DNA from: an uncultured Shimia sp.
GTDB lineage: Bacteria > Pseudomonadota > Alphaproteobacteria > Rhodobacterales > Rhodobacteraceae
Assembly: GCF_947493595.1 (NCBI RefSeq)
Contig: NZ_CANLRL010000012.1
Location: forward strand, 16,561 to 80,560
Reading direction: 5' to 3'
Length of the DNA stretch: 64,000 bases
Shown: piece by piece, positions 26,848-36,451 of the stretch
Position numbering within the stretch: position 1 is the first letter of the stretch
Layout: every line of letters starts with the position of its first letter
Program-made: the position numbers and the translations under genes
The notes under the pieces: model-generated
Databases searched by the model: none
What the model was told of the DNA's origin: nothing
What the model saw: only the letters and a program-made list of their open reading frames with translations

Positions 26848-28425
26848 ATGGCGAGAATTGCTTACATTCTTCTGTGCCACAAGGATCCTGAAGCGATCAT
26901 TAAGCAGGCAGAGCGGCTTACGGCCACAGGGGACTACATCTCCATTCACTTTGACGCCCGTGCAAAACCTGAGCATTTTTCAATGTTGCAAGAGGTGCTT
27001 GGCCCAAACCCAAACGTTGCGTTTTCTGAGAAGCGGATTAAATGCGGCTGGGGTGAATGGAGCCTCGTTGAAGCCACGCTTTATGCTGTGCAAACAGCGG
27101 TCAAAAAATTCCCACGAGCCTCCCATTTTTACATGCTGTCTGGCGATTGCATGGTGATCAAGTCATCCGAATACATCCACGAATTTCTGGACGACAACGA
27201 CGTCGACTTCATTGAAAGCTTCGACTTTTTTGAGAGTGACTGGATCAAAACCGGCATGAAGTCGGAGCGGCTTATCTACCGCCACTGGTTTAATGAACGC
27301 ACACAAAAGCGCCGATTTTACGCGACATTCAACGTTCAAAAAAAGCTGGGCCTAACCCGCGAAATCCCGGCTGATGTTCAAGTCATGATTGGCAGCCAAT
27401 GGTGGTGCTTGCGGCGCCAAACCATTGAAGCCGTTTTACATTTCACAGAATCTCGTCGCGATGTAATGCGGTTCTTCAAGACAACTTGGATTCCAGACGA
27501 GACGTTTTTTCAGACCATTGTGCGCCATCTGGTGCCATCCAACGAAATCCGCACACGAACGCTAACATTCCTGATGTTCACGGACTACGGGATGCCGTTG
27601 ACGTTTTACAACGACCACTACGATTTGCTGATCAGCCAAGACTATCTCTTTGCCCGAAAAATCAGCCCGGACGCTTTGGACCTCAAGGAACGGCTCGGCC
27701 AGCTGTATGCCGAAGAAGACGTGAACTTCCAAATCTCGGCGGAAGGCCCCAGCTTGTTCAAGTTCTTGACCGGCCGTGGGCGACAAGGGAAACGCTTTGC
27801 CAGCCGCTTCTGGGAAACCGAAAGCTCGCTAGGCCGCGACCGGGAACTGATGCTCATCGTTTGCAAAAAGTGGCACGTTGCCAAACGGTTGTTGGAAAAG
27901 GTCGATCAGGTCACGGACCGCCCGACTATTGCCTACCTGTTCAATGAAGAGGGCACGCCTCTGCCCGATCTGGGCGGCATTCAATCGACGTTGGGCAAAC
28001 GCACGCGGCACCGCCGTGCCTTGATGCGGATGCTGTTTGACTATTATGAAACCAATCGCCTTGTCGTCTGCCTGGACCCCAGCGCCATGGACCTGATGCA
28101 GGACTTCTTTGGCGACCGATCCACCACGAGGATGTTGGAAATACAGTGTGATTTCACGGACGAGTACCTGACAGGTCACGCGATCCGCATTGGGTTGGCA
28201 GGGGAGCAAACCTCGCCAGAAACGCTGGAACGACTTTTACCCACCATCCGGCGCGATATACTGAGTGAAAGTGATCGTATTCGGGACGCTGAGTTCGAAA
28301 ATGTCAGTCGCATGGTGCAGTCCGGCAGCGAAGAGGAGCATGTTGCAGCAGTGATGGACTTCCTGCATATCTCCGAAGATCAGGCGCGCGAAATTGCGCG
28401 AACCGAGTATCTTTTTGCCGACTAA
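26848..28425 (+). CDS. GT14 family (core-2/I-branching-like) glycosyltransferase with C-terminal extension
   Basis: A 525-aa protein. Residues 1 to about 260 resemble the beta-1,6-N-acetylglucosaminyltransferase/xylosyltransferase family (IAYILLCHKDPEAI at the N-terminus, SEKRIKCGWGEWSLVEA, FYMLSGDCMVIKS, GSQWWCLRRQTIEAV, WIPDETFFQTIV). The remaining half has no motif I know but resembles the conserved extension that roseobacter members of this family carry. It has no transmembrane helix. It probably works with the divergent sulfotransferase on an extracellular polysaccharide or glycolipid. Donor and acceptor sugars cannot be told from sequence. Confidence 0.85.
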   Translation: MARIAYILLCHKDPEAIIKQAERLTATGDYISIHFDARAKPEHFSMLQEVLGPNPNVAFSEKRIKCGWGEWSLVEATLYAVQTAVKKFPRASHFYMLSGDCMVIKSSEYIHEFLDDNDVDFIESFDFFESDWIKTGMKSERLIYRHWFNERTQKRRFYATFNVQKKLGLTREIPADVQVMIGSQWWCLRRQTIEAVLHFTESRRDVMRFFKTTWIPDETFFQTIVRHLVPSNEIRTRTLTFLMFTDYGMPLTFYNDHYDLLISQDYLFARKISPDALDLKERLGQLYAEEDVNFQISAEGPSLFKFLTGRGRQGKRFASRFWETESSLGRDRELMLIVCKKWHVAKRLLEKVDQVTDRPTIAYLFNEEGTPLPDLGGIQSTLGKRTRHRRALMRMLFDYYETNRLVVCLDPSAMDLMQDFFGDRSTTRMLEIQCDFTDEYLTGHAIRIGLAGEQTSPETLERLLPTIRRDILSESDRIRDAEFENVSRMVQSGSEEEHVAAVMDFLHISEDQAREIARTEYLFAD

Positions 28426-28435
28426 TTGAGTTGGA

Positions 28436-29074
28436 TCAGGCGGCTAATTTTGCTGCCAAAAGTTCCACGCAAAGCCGGATCGCACGCGTGGACGTCGCCA
28501 AGTCCATAGACGCACCATACTCCTCAAGACCGCTTTTTTCCGCAATGTTTTCAGGGGACTGAGGAATATGAACAAATCCGCTGCGCAAACTCATACCGCG
28601 CGTTTCGGCGGTATGCGCCAGTGTGTAAATCAACTGATTACACAGGTGTGTGCCAGCAGAATAAGAGAGGGCGGCGGGGATGCTTTGGGCGCGGAGTTTG
28701 GTGACCATGTCGACGCATGGAAGGGTGGTGTTGTAGGCGGCGGGGCCACCTTCGACAATTGGTGTCGCGCGCAGCTGTGCGCCAGTGACGTCAGGCACGC
28801 TGAAGTGGCGCCAGTTGATGCCGACCATTTCCGGCTGCACCACCGCAGCACCGGACACTCCGAGACCGATCCAGCCGTCGGGTTGGTGCACATCAAGCAG
28901 GCGATTTACGTTATCCTGCAAGGCGTTAGTGTCCACATCCAGTTCAACAACCACCAGATTGCAGCAGTCAAACTCTTCTTGCCCAAGACGCGCTGCAACC
29001 AAAGCAGCAGGGTTGTTTCGGGCTTTGGCCCAAGAGCCGTAACCGGACACCAAGATGGTTGGCTTTTGTGTCAT
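28436..29074 (-). CDS. pcp: Pyroglutamyl-peptidase I-like cysteine peptidase (C15)
   Basis: Removes N-terminal pyroglutamate from peptides. A 212-aa protein with the C15 catalytic set: Glu in AAVVQPEMVGIN, Cys in SYSAGTHLCNQLIY and His in SGFVHIPQSPE. The start is the ATG at 29072-29074, which has AGAGG close upstream; an ATG 12 bp earlier is also open. It lies directly downstream of the 5-oxoprolinase gene (93 bp) on the same strand, which fits release of pyroglutamate followed by its ring opening. The peptidase is cytosolic. Confidence 0.88.
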   Translation of the reverse strand: MTQKPTILVSGYGSWAKARNNPAALVAARLGQEEFDCCNLVVVELDVDTNALQDNVNRLLDVHQPDGWIGLGVSGAAVVQPEMVGINWRHFSVPDVTGAQLRATPIVEGGPAAYNTTLPCVDMVTKLRAQSIPAALSYSAGTHLCNQLIYTLAHTAETRGMSLRSGFVHIPQSPENIAEKSGLEEYGASMDLATSTRAIRLCVELLAAKLAA

Positions 29075-29167
29075 TTTACCTCTCATAAACGCCCCAAATG
29101 TACGAATTTGGGACGTCGGTATTACGTCTGTATAGCGACTGTATCACGGAGGTGCGTATTTTGGCGC

Positions 29168-32100
29168 TTAGAGCGCGCCAAATCCGCCGCCGCCCGGTGT
29201 TTTCATCACAAAAACATCCCCCACTTCAAGGTCCGCTTGGTCATTACCCTGAAGCGCTACAACCGCGCCATCCGCGCGCACAACGCTGTTTTCACCAATC
29301 GCGCCAGAACCACCGCCCTGCGCACCGTGTGGTGGCACCACACGATGTGATGACAGAACCGTCACCGTCATCGGCTCGTTAAACCGAAGCCGGCGCACAA
29401 TGCCGTTGCCGCCAGAGGTCTGCCCCTGACCGCCGGAACCCTGACGAATGGAGAACTCATCCACGCGTACCGGGAAGCGGGTTTCCAGAACCTCGGGATC
29501 GGTCATGCGGGTGTTGGTCATGTGACTGTGCACCGCGCTGGACCCGTCAAAGCCGTTCCCGGCGCCGGTGCCGCCGCAGATGGTTTCATAGTTCTGATGG
29601 GTGTCGTTGCCATAAACAAAGTTGTTCATTGTGCCTTGGCTTCCGGCAATCACGCCCAGCGCACCATAAAGCGTGTCACAGATCGCCTGGCTGACCTCGG
29701 TGTTGCCAGAGATCACCGCCGCCGGATACTTCGGATTGATCATGCTGCCTTCGGGTACAATCAAGCTCAGCGGCTTCAGACAGCCTTCGTTCATTGGAAT
29801 GTCGCTGCCCACCATGGTGCGGAAGACGTAGAGCACCACCGCGCGACAGATCGCCATAGGCGCGTTGTAGTTCAGCGGGCTTTGATCCGAGGTGCCGGTG
29901 AAGTCGATGGTGGCGCTGCGCGCGGCCTTGTCGACGGAGATGGCCACCTCGATTTTGGCGCCATCGTCCAGCGGATAGGAGAAGTTACAATCGTGCAGCA
30001 CGTCGAGCACGCGGCGCACGCTTTCTTCGGCGTTGTCTTGCACGTGGCCCATATAGGCCTGCACCGTGCCGTGGCCAAACTGCGTTGTGATCTTGCGCAG
30101 CTCGGTTGCGCCGGTCTCATTGGCGGCAATCTGTGCCGCGAGATCGGCCATGTTTTGATCCACGTTGCGGCATGGATATGGGCCGGACGCAAGCAGCTCA
30201 CGCGCGGCCTCTTCTCGCAGGGTGCCACGATCCACCAACAGAAAGTTGTCGATCACGATGCCTTCTTCGTCGATGGTGCGGCTGTCGGGCGGCGCGGAGC
30301 CCGGGGTCTTGCCGCCAATGTCGGCGTGGTGGCCACGTGACGCCACGGTGTAGAGTATCTCCTCGCCCGCTTTGTCAAACACCGGCGTGATCACGGTTAC
30401 GTCCGGCAAGTGAGTGCCGCCGTTGAACGGGTTGTTCATCATAAACACATCGCCGGGGCGGATTTTGCCCGCGTTGGTGTGCAATACGGTGCGCACGCTT
30501 TCTGACATGGAGCCCAGATGCACCGGCACGTGCGGGGCGTTGGCCACCAGATCTCCGTTTTGGTCAAACATCGCGCAGGAGAAATCATAGCGTTCTTTAA
30601 TGTTCACCGAATAGGCGGTGTTGGCCAGCGTGGCGCCCATCTGTTCGGCAATCGACATAAAGAGGTTGTTGAAGACCTCCAGCATGACCGGATCAACAGA
30701 GGTGCCAATCGCCTCTTTGCGGGCCAGCGGCACAATGCGTTTGAGTACCAGATTGCCGCCCGCAGCACAGGTGGCCTGCCAGCCGTCTTCGATCATATTG
30801 GTGCCGGTGGGTTCGGTCAGGATGGCTGGACCGGTGACACTGTCACCAATGGCGAGCGTTGTACGATCAACCAGAGGAATGTCCTGCCACGCGCCGTTCA
30901 GGTGGAACGGCACGGTTGCGTCGGTCCGTGCGGCACCGGTTGGGTTGGGCATAGTGACCGGCTCGCCCGTCTGGCCAACGGCCTCTGCCTCCAAGACGTC
31001 GATGATCAAATCATCGGTGTCAGGCGCAAAACCAAAGCGTTGTTTGTGGGCCGTGACAAAGTCCACACGCATTTTGTCAGCGTTGCCAAACTCCACCGGC
31101 AGACTTTGCTGGGCACCTTGCGGACGGATATGGGCGCGTTGCTCTACGATGATGTCAACCTCGGCGACGCCTTGGCTGGCGACCTCGGCACGGGCGGCTG
31201 CGGCGATTTCGGCCAGCTGCGATGCGGCGTTGCTGTCTTCCAGCGCACACCCAAGTTGGGCCTCCCGCATGGCGCGGACGTCGGCCAACCCCATGCCAAA
31301 GGCAGAGAGCACGCCAGCAAACGGGTGGATAAAGATGCTTTCCATGCCCAGCGCGTCGGCCACCAGACAAGCGTGTTGACCACCCGCACCGCCAAAGCAG
31401 TTCATGGTGTATTTGGTCACGTCATAGCCGCGTTGCACAGAGATTTTCTTGATTGCGTTGGCCATATTTTCCACCGCAATGCGCAGGAATCCCTCGGCTA
31501 AGTCTTCCACCGATTTGTCGGTGCCAATGTCTGCTTTCAGCGTTTCGAATTTTGCGCGCACGGCGTCCGCATCCAGCGGCAGGTCGCCATTGGGGCCAAA
31601 GACATGAGGGAAATGGTCGGGGTGCAGCTTGCCCAGCAGTACGTTGCAATCAGTGACCGTGAGCGGCCCGCCGCGGCGATAGGCGCATGGTCCCGGGTTG
31701 GCACCCGCGCTTTCCGGGCCAACCTGCATGCGGCCATCGCGATACGACAGGATCGAGCCGCCGCCCGCCGCCACGGTGTGGATCGACATCATCGGGGCGC
31801 GCATGCGCACACCTGCGACCTCAGTTTCAAAGGAGCGTTCGTACTCACCGGCGTAGTGGCAGACGTCGGTCGAGGTGCCGCCCATGTCAAAGCCGATGAG
31901 CTTGTCAAAGCCGAGTTCAGCGGCAGAACGCACCATGCCCACCACACCGCCAGCGGGACCGGACAGGATCGCGTCGCGGCCCTGAAACAGGCTGGCATCA
32001 GTCAGGCCACCGTTGGATTGCATGAACATCAGGCGGTCACAGCCCCCCTGATCCGTGCCCAGCGCATCGGCGACTTGATCGACATAGCGACGCAGGATTG

Positions 32101-32761
32101 GCGAGAGGTAAGCGTCCACCACAGCGGTGTCGCCGCGCCCAACCAGTTTGATCAGCGGGCTGGCCTCATGGCTGAGTGAAATTTGCGAGAAGCCGATCTC
32201 CTCGGCCAGTTTGCCTAGACGCTGCTCGTGATCCGGGAAGCGGTAGGCGTGCATCAGCGCGATAGCAACAGAGCGGAAGCCTTTGGCGTGCGCCTCGGCC
32301 AGCGCGACACGGGCGGCGCTTTCATCCAGTTCGGTGATGATGTTTCCGTCCGCATCCAGACGCTCGTCGATTTCGATGACCTCATCATAGAGGAGTTCCG
32401 GCAATTGGATGTCGAGGTCAAAAAGTTTCGGGCGATTCTGATAGCCAATCCGCAGCAAATCGCGCAGACCTTTGGTGATCAACAGCACCACAGGCTCGCC
32501 TTTGCGTTCCAAAAGCGCGTTGGTGGCCACCGTTGTGCCCATTTTCACGGCAGCGATCTTGCCCTCGGGAATCGCTGTGTCGGCGTCCAGTTTCAGCAAA
32601 GTGCGGATGCCATGCACCGCCGCGTCCCGATAGATTTCCGGGTTTTCTGACAAGAGCTTATGGCTGTGCAGCGCGCCGTCCGGGGCCTTGGCCACAATGT
32701 CCGTGAACGTGCCGCCACGGTCGACCCAAAACTGCCACTTCTCTGCTGGTTGCGTGGACAT
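29168..32761 (-). CDS. oplAH: 5-oxoprolinase (ATP-hydrolysing), fused HyuA-HyuB form
   Basis: Opens 5-oxo-L-proline (pyroglutamate) to glutamate at the cost of ATP. The 1197-aa chain combines a hydantoinase A/oxoprolinase half ([18 protein letters not shown] near the start, [20 protein letters not shown]) and a hydantoinase B half (from about residue 690: [20 protein letters not shown]; later [18 protein letters not shown]). The length equals the eukaryotic and proteobacterial fused 5-oxoprolinase, not separate hydantoinase subunits. It is followed by pcp and divergent from a TRAP transporter, so the locus looks dedicated to pyroglutamate. A related hydantoin substrate is possible but less likely. 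Confidence 0.92.
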   Translation of the reverse strand: MSTQPAEKWQFWVDRGGTFTDIVAKAPDGALHSHKLLSENPEIYRDAAVHGIRTLLKLDADTAIPEGKIAAVKMGTTVATNALLERKGEPVVLLITKGLRDLLRIGYQNRPKLFDLDIQLPELLYDEVIEIDERLDADGNIITELDESAARVALAEAHAKGFRSVAIALMHAYRFPDHEQRLGKLAEEIGFSQISLSHEASPLIKLVGRGDTAVVDAYLSPILRRYVDQVADALGTDQGGCDRLMFMQSNGGLTDASLFQGRDAILSGPAGGVVGMVRSAAELGFDKLIGFDMGGTSTDVCHYAGEYERSFETEVAGVRMRAPMMSIHTVAAGGGSILSYRDGRMQVGPESAGANPGPCAYRRGGPLTVTDCNVLLGKLHPDHFPHVFGPNGDLPLDADAVRAKFETLKADIGTDKSVEDLAEGFLRIAVENMANAIKKISVQRGYDVTKYTMNCFGGAGGQHACLVADALGMESIFIHPFAGVLSAFGMGLADVRAMREAQLGCALEDSNAASQLAEIAAAARAEVASQGVAEVDIIVEQRAHIRPQGAQQSLPVEFGNADKMRVDFVTAHKQRFGFAPDTDDLIIDVLEAEAVGQTGEPVTMPNPTGAARTDATVPFHLNGAWQDIPLVDRTTLAIGDSVTGPAILTEPTGTNMIEDGWQATCAAGGNLVLKRIVPLARKEAIGTSVDPVMLEVFNNLFMSIAEQMGATLANTAYSVNIKERYDFSCAMFDQNGDLVANAPHVPVHLGSMSESVRTVLHTNAGKIRPGDVFMMNNPFNGGTHLPDVTVITPVFDKAGEEILYTVASRGHHADIGGKTPGSAPPDSRTIDEEGIVIDNFLLVDRGTLREEAARELLASGPYPCRNVDQNMADLAAQIAANETGATELRKITTQFGHGTVQAYMGHVQDNAEESVRRVLDVLHDCNFSYPLDDGAKIEVAISVDKAARSATIDFTGTSDQSPLNYNAPMAICRAVVLYVFRTMVGSDIPMNEGCLKPLSLIVPEGSMINPKYPAAVISGNTEVSQAICDTLYGALGVIAGSQGTMNNFVYGNDTHQNYETICGGTGAGNGFDGSSAVHSHMTNTRMTDPEVLETRFPVRVDEFSIRQGSGGQGQTSGGNGIVRRLRFNEPMTVTVLSSHRVVPPHGAQGGGSGAIGENSVVRADGAVVALQGNDQADLEVGDVFVMKTPGGGGFGAL

Positions 32762-32808
32762 GCCGTTCTCCTCGAATCAACTTTATTGTTGCTTTATGTT
32801 TATAACGC

Positions 32809-32821
32809 TGACAATTTGTCA
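32809..32821. promoter_or_regulatory. Palindrome between oplAH and dctP, candidate operator
   Basis: TGACAA-T-TTGTCA, a perfect 13-bp palindrome in the middle of the 106-bp divergent region. It is placed to control both oxoprolinase and TRAP genes. The MarR-type regulator at 35731 is the nearest candidate ligand-responsive protein, but no link is shown. Confidence 0.5.
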
Positions 32822-32867
32822 ACGTAATGTAATTATCAGAATCGTAAAAACGAACAGGGAGCAACCT

Positions 32868-33827
32868 ATGAAACATGTAATCGCCTTCACGGCGGCGCTG
32901 ACCTGCGCCGCCCCTGCTTATGCAGACGCCTGGGACATGCCAACGCCTTATGGCGACAGCACCTTCCACACCCAGAACATCGCGCAGTTTGCCGATGATG
33001 TGCGTGAAGCCACCAATGGCGATCTGGACATCACCCTGCACACTGCAGGCTCTTTGATCCCACACGCGGAGATCAAAAACGCCGTGCGCTCGCGTCAGGT
33101 GCCTGCTGGTGAATTCTTCCTGTCCCGCCTGTCCAATGAAGATCTGGCCTATGGCATCGACAGCCAACCGCTGGTGGCGACGTCTTACGACGAAGCCAAG
33201 AAACTGTGGGATGCGCAAAAGCCGGTTGTGACTGAGTTGTTGGCCGAACAAGGTCTGATCCCACTATTCTCCGTGCCATGGCCAGCCCAAGGCCTGTATA
33301 CCAACGGCGAGATTGCCACTGTGGATGATCTGAACGGCCTGCGTTTCCGTGCTTATAACGCCGCGCTGGAAGAATTTGCCACACTGGCAGGTGCTGCGCC
33401 GGTGCAGGTTGAGGCCTCCAACATTCCTCAGGCCTTCTCCACCGGTCAGGTGCAGGCGATGATCACCTCGCCCTCCACCGGCGTGAACTCCACCGCTTGG
33501 GACTTTGTAACCCACTACAGCCCGATCAACGCCTGGGTGCCAAAGAACATCGTTGTCGTGAACCAGCGCGTGTTTGACAAGCTGAGCGACGACACCAAAG
33601 CGGCCGTTCTGGCAGCCGCAGCCACCGCGGAAACCCGCGGTTGGGAGATGTCTGCAGCGGAAGCTGAGGCAAAAACCGCGGAGCTCGCGGCAAACGGCAT
33701 TACCGTTTACGAGCCAAGCGCGGCACTGGTCGAAGGCCTGCAGGGCATCGGCACCAAAATGCTGGACAACTGGAAAGGCAATGCCTCTGACGCGGCCCTG
33801 TCGATCCTGACCACGTATCAGCAATAA
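32868..33827 (+). CDS. TRAP transporter solute-binding protein (DctP family)
   Basis: A 319-aa periplasmic binding protein. The start is the ATG at 32868 with GGGAG upstream. The first 20 residues (MKHVIAFTAALTCAAPAYA) are a Sec signal peptide. DctP-family landmarks include GLRFRAYN with the conserved Arg that binds the substrate carboxylate and the TSPSTGVNSTAWDF segment. Context with 5-oxoprolinase and pcp points to pyroglutamate as ligand; Bordetella DctP6 and DctP7 are known pyroglutamate-binding TRAP proteins. It is followed by a terminator-like hairpin and then the membrane subunits. Confidence 0.92.
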   Translation: MKHVIAFTAALTCAAPAYADAWDMPTPYGDSTFHTQNIAQFADDVREATNGDLDITLHTAGSLIPHAEIKNAVRSRQVPAGEFFLSRLSNEDLAYGIDSQPLVATSYDEAKKLWDAQKPVVTELLAEQGLIPLFSVPWPAQGLYTNGEIATVDDLNGLRFRAYNAALEEFATLAGAAPVQVEASNIPQAFSTGQVQAMITSPSTGVNSTAWDFVTHYSPINAWVPKNIVVVNQRVFDKLSDDTKAAVLAAAATAETRGWEMSAAEAEAKTAELAANGITVYEPSAALVEGLQGIGTKMLDNWKGNASDAALSILTTYQQ

Positions 33828-33840
33828 CCACCACTCACGA

Positions 33841-33874
33841 AAGACCGGCGACACCCCGTGCCGCCGGTCTTTTT
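33841..33874 (+). terminator. Hairpin between dctP and dctQ
   Basis: AAGACCGGCG (33841-33850) pairs with CGCCGGTCTT (33862-33871), followed by TTT. It looks like an intrinsic terminator inside the operon, so it probably lets more binding protein than membrane subunit be made. Confidence 0.8.
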
Positions 33875-33904
33875 GTATCACCAAACCGATGGGGAGAGGT
33901 TTGT

Positions 33905-34429
33905 ATGCACCGTTTTCTAAACGCAACTTATAAGGCCGCAGGGATGTTCAGCGCCTTTCTGATCCTGGCAATTTGCCTGTTGATCAGCGCGCAGATCGTG
34001 CTCAATGGCGTGGGCCGTTTGATGCCCGGCGTACTGCCCTCGACCATCCCATCATACGCAGATTTCGCCGGTTTCATGCTGGCAGGAGCCACTTTCCTGG
34101 CCATGGCTTACACATTGCGCTCCGGCGGGCACATCCGTGTGAACCTCGTGGTGCAGCGCCTGTCTCCCCGCGTTGTGCTTATCGCTGAATTCCTCGCCCT
34201 CACCGTTGCCAGCGTCTTTGTTGGCTACGCGCTCTACTTCAGCGGCGCACTGGTACTGGAAAGCCTACACTACGGCGATGTGTCCAATGGCATCATCCCA
34301 GTGCCACTTTGGCTGCCGCAATCCGCCATGACCTTCGGCATGGGTTTGTTGCTTGTCGCGCTGCTGCACACGCTTGTGGAGCTGGTGACAACCGGCTCCC
34401 CCGTCCTCAGCACTCCAGACGAGGTGTAA
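33905..34429 (+). CDS. TRAP transporter small membrane subunit (DctQ family)
   Basis: A 174-aa inner-membrane protein with four predicted helices (FSAFLILAICLLISAQIV; FAGFMLAGATFLAMAYTL; LIAEFLALTVASVFVGYALYF; MTFGMGLLLVALLHTLVEL). It includes the typical LRSGGHIRVNL loop between helices 2 and 3. GGGGAG precedes the ATG. It ends 3 bp before dctM and forms the QM membrane complex with it. Confidence 0.92.
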   Translation: MHRFLNATYKAAGMFSAFLILAICLLISAQIVLNGVGRLMPGVLPSTIPSYADFAGFMLAGATFLAMAYTLRSGGHIRVNLVVQRLSPRVVLIAEFLALTVASVFVGYALYFSGALVLESLHYGDVSNGIIPVPLWLPQSAMTFGMGLLLVALLHTLVELVTTGSPVLSTPDEV

Positions 34430-34432
34430 GTC

Positions 34433-35734
34433 ATGGCTGATCCGTTAATTGCTTTGGTCCTGCTGGGCCTGCTGCTTCTTTGCTTGGCGGCAGGTCTTTG
34501 GGTGGCTTTGTCACTTGGTGTTGTGGCGCTTGTAGCGCTGTTGGCCTTCTCCAACGCGCCAGCTGGACTGGTATTGGCCACCACATTCTGGGGCCACTCC
34601 CACAGCTGGGCGTTGACCGCCCTGCCTTTGTTTATCTTAATGGGGGAAATCCTCTTACGCTCGCGCCTGAGCAACGACATGTTCTCTGGCCTCGCGCCAT
34701 GGCTTGGCCGCGCGCCGGGACGGCTTTTGCATGTGAACGTCTTTGGCTGCGCCATCTTTGCTGCCGTGTCCGGCTCCTCTGCCGCCACCGCCGCCACGAT
34801 TGGCCGGATGTCTGTGCCGGAGCTGACCGAGCGGGGCTATCCGCAAAGCCTGATCCTCGGCACATTGGCGGGCTCGGCTACGCTGGGCTTGTTGATCCCA
34901 CCATCAATCATCCTGATTGTTTATGGCGTGGCGACTGAGCAATCCATTGCGCGGCTATTCATTGCAGGTGTGTTGCCAGGTGTCATGCTGATCACCCTGT
35001 TTGCCGGCTACGTGGCGGTGCGCGCATGGTTGAACCCGGAATTGATCCCGCAAGAAGCCAAACAGTTCAGCTTTGCAGAGCGCATCAAAGCCTCCCGCAA
35101 CCTGATCCCCGTGGCCCTACTGATCGTAGGCGTGATTGGCTCGATCTACACCGGACTGGCGTCCCCTACAGACGCTGCCGCCTTGGGCGTGGTTCTTGCG
35201 ACGCTGTTGGCATGGCTCTCTGGCGGGTTTAGCTGGAAGCTATTTATGGATGCGCTGCTTTCTGCCACGCGCACCTCCTGCATGATCGCCTTTATCCTGC
35301 TGGGTGCGGCTTACCTGTCTGTGGCGATGGGCTTCACTGGTCTGCCGCGCAACCTCGCGACCTGGATCGCCGAGATGAACCTGTCGGCCCCCATGCTGCT
35401 GTTTGCGCTGACCATCTTCTTCATCATCCTAGGCTGCTTCCTGGATGGCATTTCTGTGGTGGTGCTGACCACCTCGATCATCATGCCGATGATTGCCGCC
35501 GTGGGCATCGACCCACTGTGGTTTGGTATCTATCTGGTGATCGTGGTGGAGATGAGCCAGATCACCCCGCCTGTGGGCTTCAACCTGTTTGTCATCCAAG
35601 GCATGACCGGCATCAACATTTTGGAGGTGGCCAAAGCGGCCTTCCCCTTCTTCTTGTTGTTGCTGGTGGGCGTGGGTCTGATCGCGGTGTTCCCGCAGAT
35701 CGTGACCTACCTGCCCGAACTGATGAGCCGCTAA
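34433..35734 (+). CDS. TRAP transporter large membrane subunit (DctM family)
   Basis: The 433-aa sodium-coupled permease subunit, with about 12 hydrophobic segments across the whole length. Family landmarks include PLFILMGEILLRS, AAVSGSSAATAATIGRM, GLLIPPSIILIVYG and the QITPPVGFNLFVIQG motif near the C-terminus. It completes the dctPQM operon. Its last 4 bp overlap the last 4 bp of the convergent MarR gene, so transcripts of the two collide. Confidence 0.94.
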   Translation: MADPLIALVLLGLLLLCLAAGLWVALSLGVVALVALLAFSNAPAGLVLATTFWGHSHSWALTALPLFILMGEILLRSRLSNDMFSGLAPWLGRAPGRLLHVNVFGCAIFAAVSGSSAATAATIGRMSVPELTERGYPQSLILGTLAGSATLGLLIPPSIILIVYGVATEQSIARLFIAGVLPGVMLITLFAGYVAVRAWLNPELIPQEAKQFSFAERIKASRNLIPVALLIVGVIGSIYTGLASPTDAAALGVVLATLLAWLSGGFSWKLFMDALLSATRTSCMIAFILLGAAYLSVAMGFTGLPRNLATWIAEMNLSAPMLLFALTIFFIILGCFLDGISVVVLTTSIIMPMIAAVGIDPLWFGIYLVIVVEMSQITPPVGFNLFVIQGMTGINILEVAKAAFPFFLLLLVGVGLIAVFPQIVTYLPELMSR

Positions 35735-36237
35735 AGCGAGGCGGCGGCCCGGCTGGCCTGATCATACTGGCCGGACAGAAGACGCAGACTGGAGGCGATG
35801 TCACGCATGTCGTCTCCGGTCATATCCAGACGCGACAGTCCTTCAACAAAGCAGCGATCGCGCACGGTGCGATAGTCTTCGCACAGCGCGATGCCAGCTT
35901 CGGAGGGACGATAAAACACCTCTTTGCCGCGCTTTTCGGATTCAATCAGCCCCATCTTCAACAGCTTTTTGAGCGCGTAGTTGACCGTATGGCTGTCCTC
36001 GATATTGAGCAAAAACCCAATGTCTGTCAGGCGCTTATCCCGATCTCTGTGATTGAGATTGTGCAGTACCAAAATCTCAAGCGGCGTCATATCGGCGTTG
36101 CCAGCGGCGGCCATGCAACGGGTCATCCAACGCGAAAACGCGTTGTATGCAATGATCATGCCGTATTCGACTTCCGAGGCTTCCCAGCCGTCGCCTTCGG
36201 CAAGGTGGCGCGAAGAGACAATGCGTCGTTTTTCCAT
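35731..36237 (-). CDS. MarR-type winged-helix regulator
   Basis: A 168-aa DNA-binding protein with a winged helix-turn-helix around residues 50-110 (MTPLEILVLHNLNHRDRDKR, IGFLLNIEDSHTVNYALKKL, GLIESEKRGKEVFYRPSEAG). Charged helices at both ends suit dimerisation. The position next to the TRAP/oxoprolinase genes suggests it regulates them. The ATG has GGGGTC upstream. It belongs to a MarR-like subgroup whose ligands I cannot specify. Confidence 0.8.
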   Translation of the reverse strand: MEKRRIVSSRHLAEGDGWEASEVEYGMIIAYNAFSRWMTRCMAAAGNADMTPLEILVLHNLNHRDRDKRLTDIGFLLNIEDSHTVNYALKKLLKMGLIESEKRGKEVFYRPSEAGIALCEDYRTVRDRCFVEGLSRLDMTGDDMRDIASSLRLLSGQYDQASRAAASL

Positions 36238-36451
36238 GGTATGACCCCATCATATCGGTAAATTGCCAGCGTGTTTTCAGCGTACCCCCATGATTAAGGA
36301 CATGCAAACCCAGTAAATCCTGCGCGTTTTTCGGAAAAATACATGTGTCACGTCATCGGTTGCCAGCTTGGACTTGCTCGCTATGCTGCCGAGTCACGAT
36401 GCGTGCCTATCGGTTAAACGGGAAGATCGCGTCTGTTTGGGGGGACATGCA

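Noticed and set aside
29522..32650. Long plus-strand open frames opposite the 5-oxoprolinase gene
   Set aside because: Typical high-GC antisense shadows; the minus-strand frame has full-length family motifs.
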